A stretch of DNA of 64,000 nucleotides from positions 1 to 64,000 of the forward strand of contig NZ_BBRF01000002.1 in assembly GCF_000975135.1 (NCBI RefSeq), in the 5' to 3' direction. The stretch's first letter is position 1. The number at the start of each line of letters is the position of its first letter. The translations under genes were made by a program, and so were the position numbers. Below are positions 62,605 to 64,000 of the stretch, one piece after another. Under the pieces are notes generated by a model. It was not told the origin of the DNA. It worked only from the letters and a program-made list of their open reading frames with translations, and searched no databases. The DNA comes from Demequina aurantiaca. GTDB lineage: Bacteria; Actinomycetota; Actinomycetes; Actinomycetales; Demequinaceae.

Positions 62605-62970
62605 ATGACTACGCCAAACGACTCTGTTGCCCAGGCTCTTGCGATCGACGGCTGCCTCGCCGCAGCGCTCGTTGACTATGACTCCGGCATGACGCTCGCC
62701 ACTGCGGGCGCTGGCCTCGATCTGGAGCTTGCCGCCGCAGGGAACACCGAGGTGGTCCGCGCCAAGATGCGCGTGATGGACTCGCTCGGCCTTGACGACA
62801 AAATCGAGGACATCCTCATTACGCTCGGCAAGCAGTTCCACCTGATCCGCCTCGTCAGCTCAGTGTCGGGCCAGGGCCTCTTCTTCTACGTCGTCCTTGA
62901 CAAGACGCGCGCGAATCTTGCGATGGCGCGTCGCCAGCTGCAGACCGTCGAGCAGTCGATTCAGATTTAG
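62605..62970 (+). CDS. Roadblock/LC7-domain protein 1
   Basis: A 121-residue Roadblock/LC7-type protein (AQALAIDGCLAAALVDYDSG, RAKMRVMDSLGLDDKIEDILITL, QFHLIRLVSS, FYVVLDKTRANLAMARRQL). In bacteria such proteins bind small Ras-like GTPases, as MglB does for MglA or CvnB for CvnD. A ribosome-binding site (TGAGGA) precedes the ATG. It opens a unit with a GTPase and at least two more Roadblock-like proteins. Confidence 0.85.
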   Translation: MTTPNDSVAQALAIDGCLAAALVDYDSGMTLATAGAGLDLELAAAGNTEVVRAKMRVMDSLGLDDKIEDILITLGKQFHLIRLVSSVSGQGLFFYVVLDKTRANLAMARRQLQTVEQSIQI

Positions 62971-62981
62971 GTTGAATGGGT

Positions 62982-63001
62982 GGCCCGCCCGCGGGCGGGC
63001 C
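62982..63001. repeat. Perfect 20-bp GC palindrome between Roadblock 1 and the GTPase
   Basis: The 20 nt read identically on both strands (GGCCCGCCCG followed by its reverse complement), 11 nt after the Roadblock stop and 13 nt before the GTPase start. It would form a 9- to 10-bp stem with almost no loop in RNA; it may reduce expression of the downstream genes or mark an mRNA end. Confidence 0.7.
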
Positions 63002-63014
63002 TCCCGACCACACC

Positions 63015-63551
63015 ATGGAATCTCAGACTTTCAAAGTAGTCGTCGCCGGGCCGTTCGCGTCCGGCAAGACGACGTTTATTGCCTCGGCTGCCGATGGCGA
63101 CATCATCGGTAGCGAGAACGCTATATCGGATGCGACCAAAGCGCTCAAGCAGACCACGACGACCGCGATGGACCACGCCACGATTGAGCTCGCTGGCTCC
63201 GGCGACTTTGTGGGGCTTTTCGGCACTCCTGGTCAGGAGCGCTTCAGCTTTATGTGGCCGGTCCTCGCGCAGGGTATGCATGGCTACCTCATTCTCATCG
63301 ACGCCAGCCGGTTGCAGGCGCGAGCACAGTCGCGCAGTATTGTGCGCGCGTTCGCCACCTTCGCTCCTCAGGTGCCCATGCTCATCGCCGCAAATCGCTG
63401 GGACCCGAATACGTTGCCACGCGCGGAACTCGCCGAGTTCATTGGCGTAGATCCGTCCTTAATTGTGAGTTGTGATCCTCGCGATAAGGACCAATGCCAC
63501 GAGACGGTGCAGAACCTGCTTCGTTCGGTTCAAGTGGGGGAGTCAGCATGA
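63015..63551 (+). CDS. Ras-like small GTPase (CvnD/MglA type)
   Basis: A 178-residue small GTP-binding protein. G1 is GPFASGKTTF, G3 appears as LFGTPGQERF (Thr-Pro instead of the usual Asp-Ala), and G4 as ANRWD; this pattern matches actinobacterial conservon CvnD-type proteins. Start ATG 63015. Its stop overlaps the next Roadblock start (ATGA). It probably works as a switch with the flanking Roadblock proteins, but downstream partners are outside the window or unknown. Confidence 0.88.
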   Translation: MESQTFKVVVAGPFASGKTTFIASAADGDIIGSENAISDATKALKQTTTTAMDHATIELAGSGDFVGLFGTPGQERFSFMWPVLAQGMHGYLILIDASRLQARAQSRSIVRAFATFAPQVPMLIAANRWDPNTLPRAELAEFIGVDPSLIVSCDPRDKDQCHETVQNLLRSVQVGESA

Positions 63552-63931
63552 TCATTCCAAAGCAGGGTTTGCTTGCCTCAGCCCGAATTCGGCGTGCTGC
63601 GCCAGGTGTGCACCGCGTTCTGATTGCGCGCACTGAGGGGCTTCCGGTCTATGACGATGTGCCGCTGGCAGAACGTGACGCGGGTGCGGCGATGACCGCG
63701 ACGCTGGTAGGCCTCGCCAACAGTGTTGCGTCGATGCTCACCGCCAGTGCTCTACGTTCGGTCGTAGTGAACACCGAATCAGACAGCCTCCTGGTGGTGC
63801 CGATCGACGCGGGGCACCTAATCGCGGCGCTCGCAGGTCCGGGAACGGACTTGGCACTCCTGACCCGTGAGGCAGAGCTCGTGGCCCAGCAACTTGGTGG
63901 TCGCTGGCGTCAGGCGGCTGTCGGCGCATGA
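63548..63931 (+). CDS. Roadblock/LC7-domain protein 2
   Basis: A 127-residue Roadblock-like protein (GVHRVLIARTEGLPVYDDVPL, AATLVGLANSVASMLTASALRSVVVNTESDSLLVVPID). Start overlaps the GTPase stop and its own stop overlaps the next start (ATGA), so GTPase and Roadblock genes are translationally coupled. Confidence 0.8.
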   Translation: MIIPKQGLLASARIRRAAPGVHRVLIARTEGLPVYDDVPLAERDAGAAMTATLVGLANSVASMLTASALRSVVVNTESDSLLVVPIDAGHLIAALAGPGTDLALLTREAELVAQQLGGRWRQAAVGA

Positions 63932-64000
63932 TCACCCGTGAATCGGTGGCACTTCTTACGCGGGAGTTGCGGCAGTTCCCCGGTGTGACTCGAGTGTTGC
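63928..64000 (+). CDS. Start of a third Roadblock-like gene (cut by window end)
   Basis: Only 24 codons are visible (MITRESVALLTRELRQFPGV, then TRVL). The GVTRVL segment is placed as in Roadblock protein 2 (GVHRVL), suggesting another Roadblock/LC7 protein. It overlaps the preceding stop by 4 nt. Partial at the 3' end. Confidence 0.5.
   Translation, partial: MITRESVALLTRELRQFPGVTRVL

Overview
The window is high-GC DNA with dense, mostly GTG/ATG-started genes, MerR/LacI/TetR-type operators, DUF222/13E12-type HNH protein, YbaB/EspC-like type VII secretion accessory genes, Roadblock-Ras-like GTPase genes and several apparently leaderless transcripts. Together these point to an Actinomycetota chromosome, most likely of the order Micrococcales (Demequina/Cellulomonas-like); this placement is inferred from gene content, not from a marker-gene tree. 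No rRNA, CRISPR array, transposase, integrase or prophage structural gene was seen.

Layout. (1) 155-16870: two adjacent, back-to-back xylan/oligosaccharide utilisation loci. Locus A (minus strand, 8093 to 155) is binding protein - two permeases - GH3 - intracellular GH10 - LacI, with a divergent LacI gene (8212). Locus B (plus strand) is binding protein - two permeases - GH3 - short-chain dehydrogenase, with a divergent LacI gene (10285 to 9260). Regulators and GH3 enzymes of the two loci are paralogous; the transport proteins are not close copies. (2) 16914-22000: assorted housekeeping genes (AAA ATPase, 2-hydroxyacid dehydrogenase, DUF1801, photolyase, MerR/TipAS regulator). (3) 22160-24262: secreted GH5 mannanase-like enzyme. 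(4) 24472-32581: branched-chain amino acid cluster ilvD, ilvB, ilvN, ilvC, leuB, ilvE; ilvB is preceded by a Leu/Val/Ile leader peptide and attenuator. (5) 32637-37341: M50 peptidase, acyl-CoA synthetase with a TetR-type operator, an atypical (AT-richer) HNH restriction-like nuclease, and a second ilvE paralogue. (6) 37359-45279: small enzymes, a DUF222 HNH protein, a SprT/YgjP-type peptidase, a decayed Fic/Doc toxin gene, then citramalate synthase (cimA) behind its own Ile-rich leader peptide and attenuator, and lipoate ligase. (7) 45294-52662: DUF3516 helicase, YigZ, EamA exporter, VIT transporter, YggS, YbaK, RNase H. (8) 52703-55480: a compact five-gene cassette that looks like a type VII secretion-linked polymorphic toxin with accessory and candidate immunity genes. 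(9) 55477-62315: conserved genes, gltX, HAD phosphatase, tRNA-Gln and tRNA-Glu with their terminators, DUF393 and a septum-formation-type lipoprotein. (10) 62605-64000 (cut by the window end): Roadblock - Ras-like GTPase - Roadblock - Roadblock operon.

How it fits together. Xylo-oligosaccharides would be imported by the two ABC systems (ATPase not encoded here, so probably a shared MsiK-type one) and cut inside the cell by GH10/GH3 enzymes; LacI proteins control both loci. IlvBNCDE plus LeuB and CimA make valine, leucine and isoleucine, with isoleucine possible from pyruvate through citramalate; two separate leader-peptide attenuators sense the end products. The most unusual signals are the window-wide excess of the octamer GCATCGGC/GCCGATGC (also in intergenic DNA and in a perfect palindrome before ilvD), the toxin cassette, the kinase-less Roadblock/GTPase operon, the Doc relic, and several long intergenic inverted repeats.
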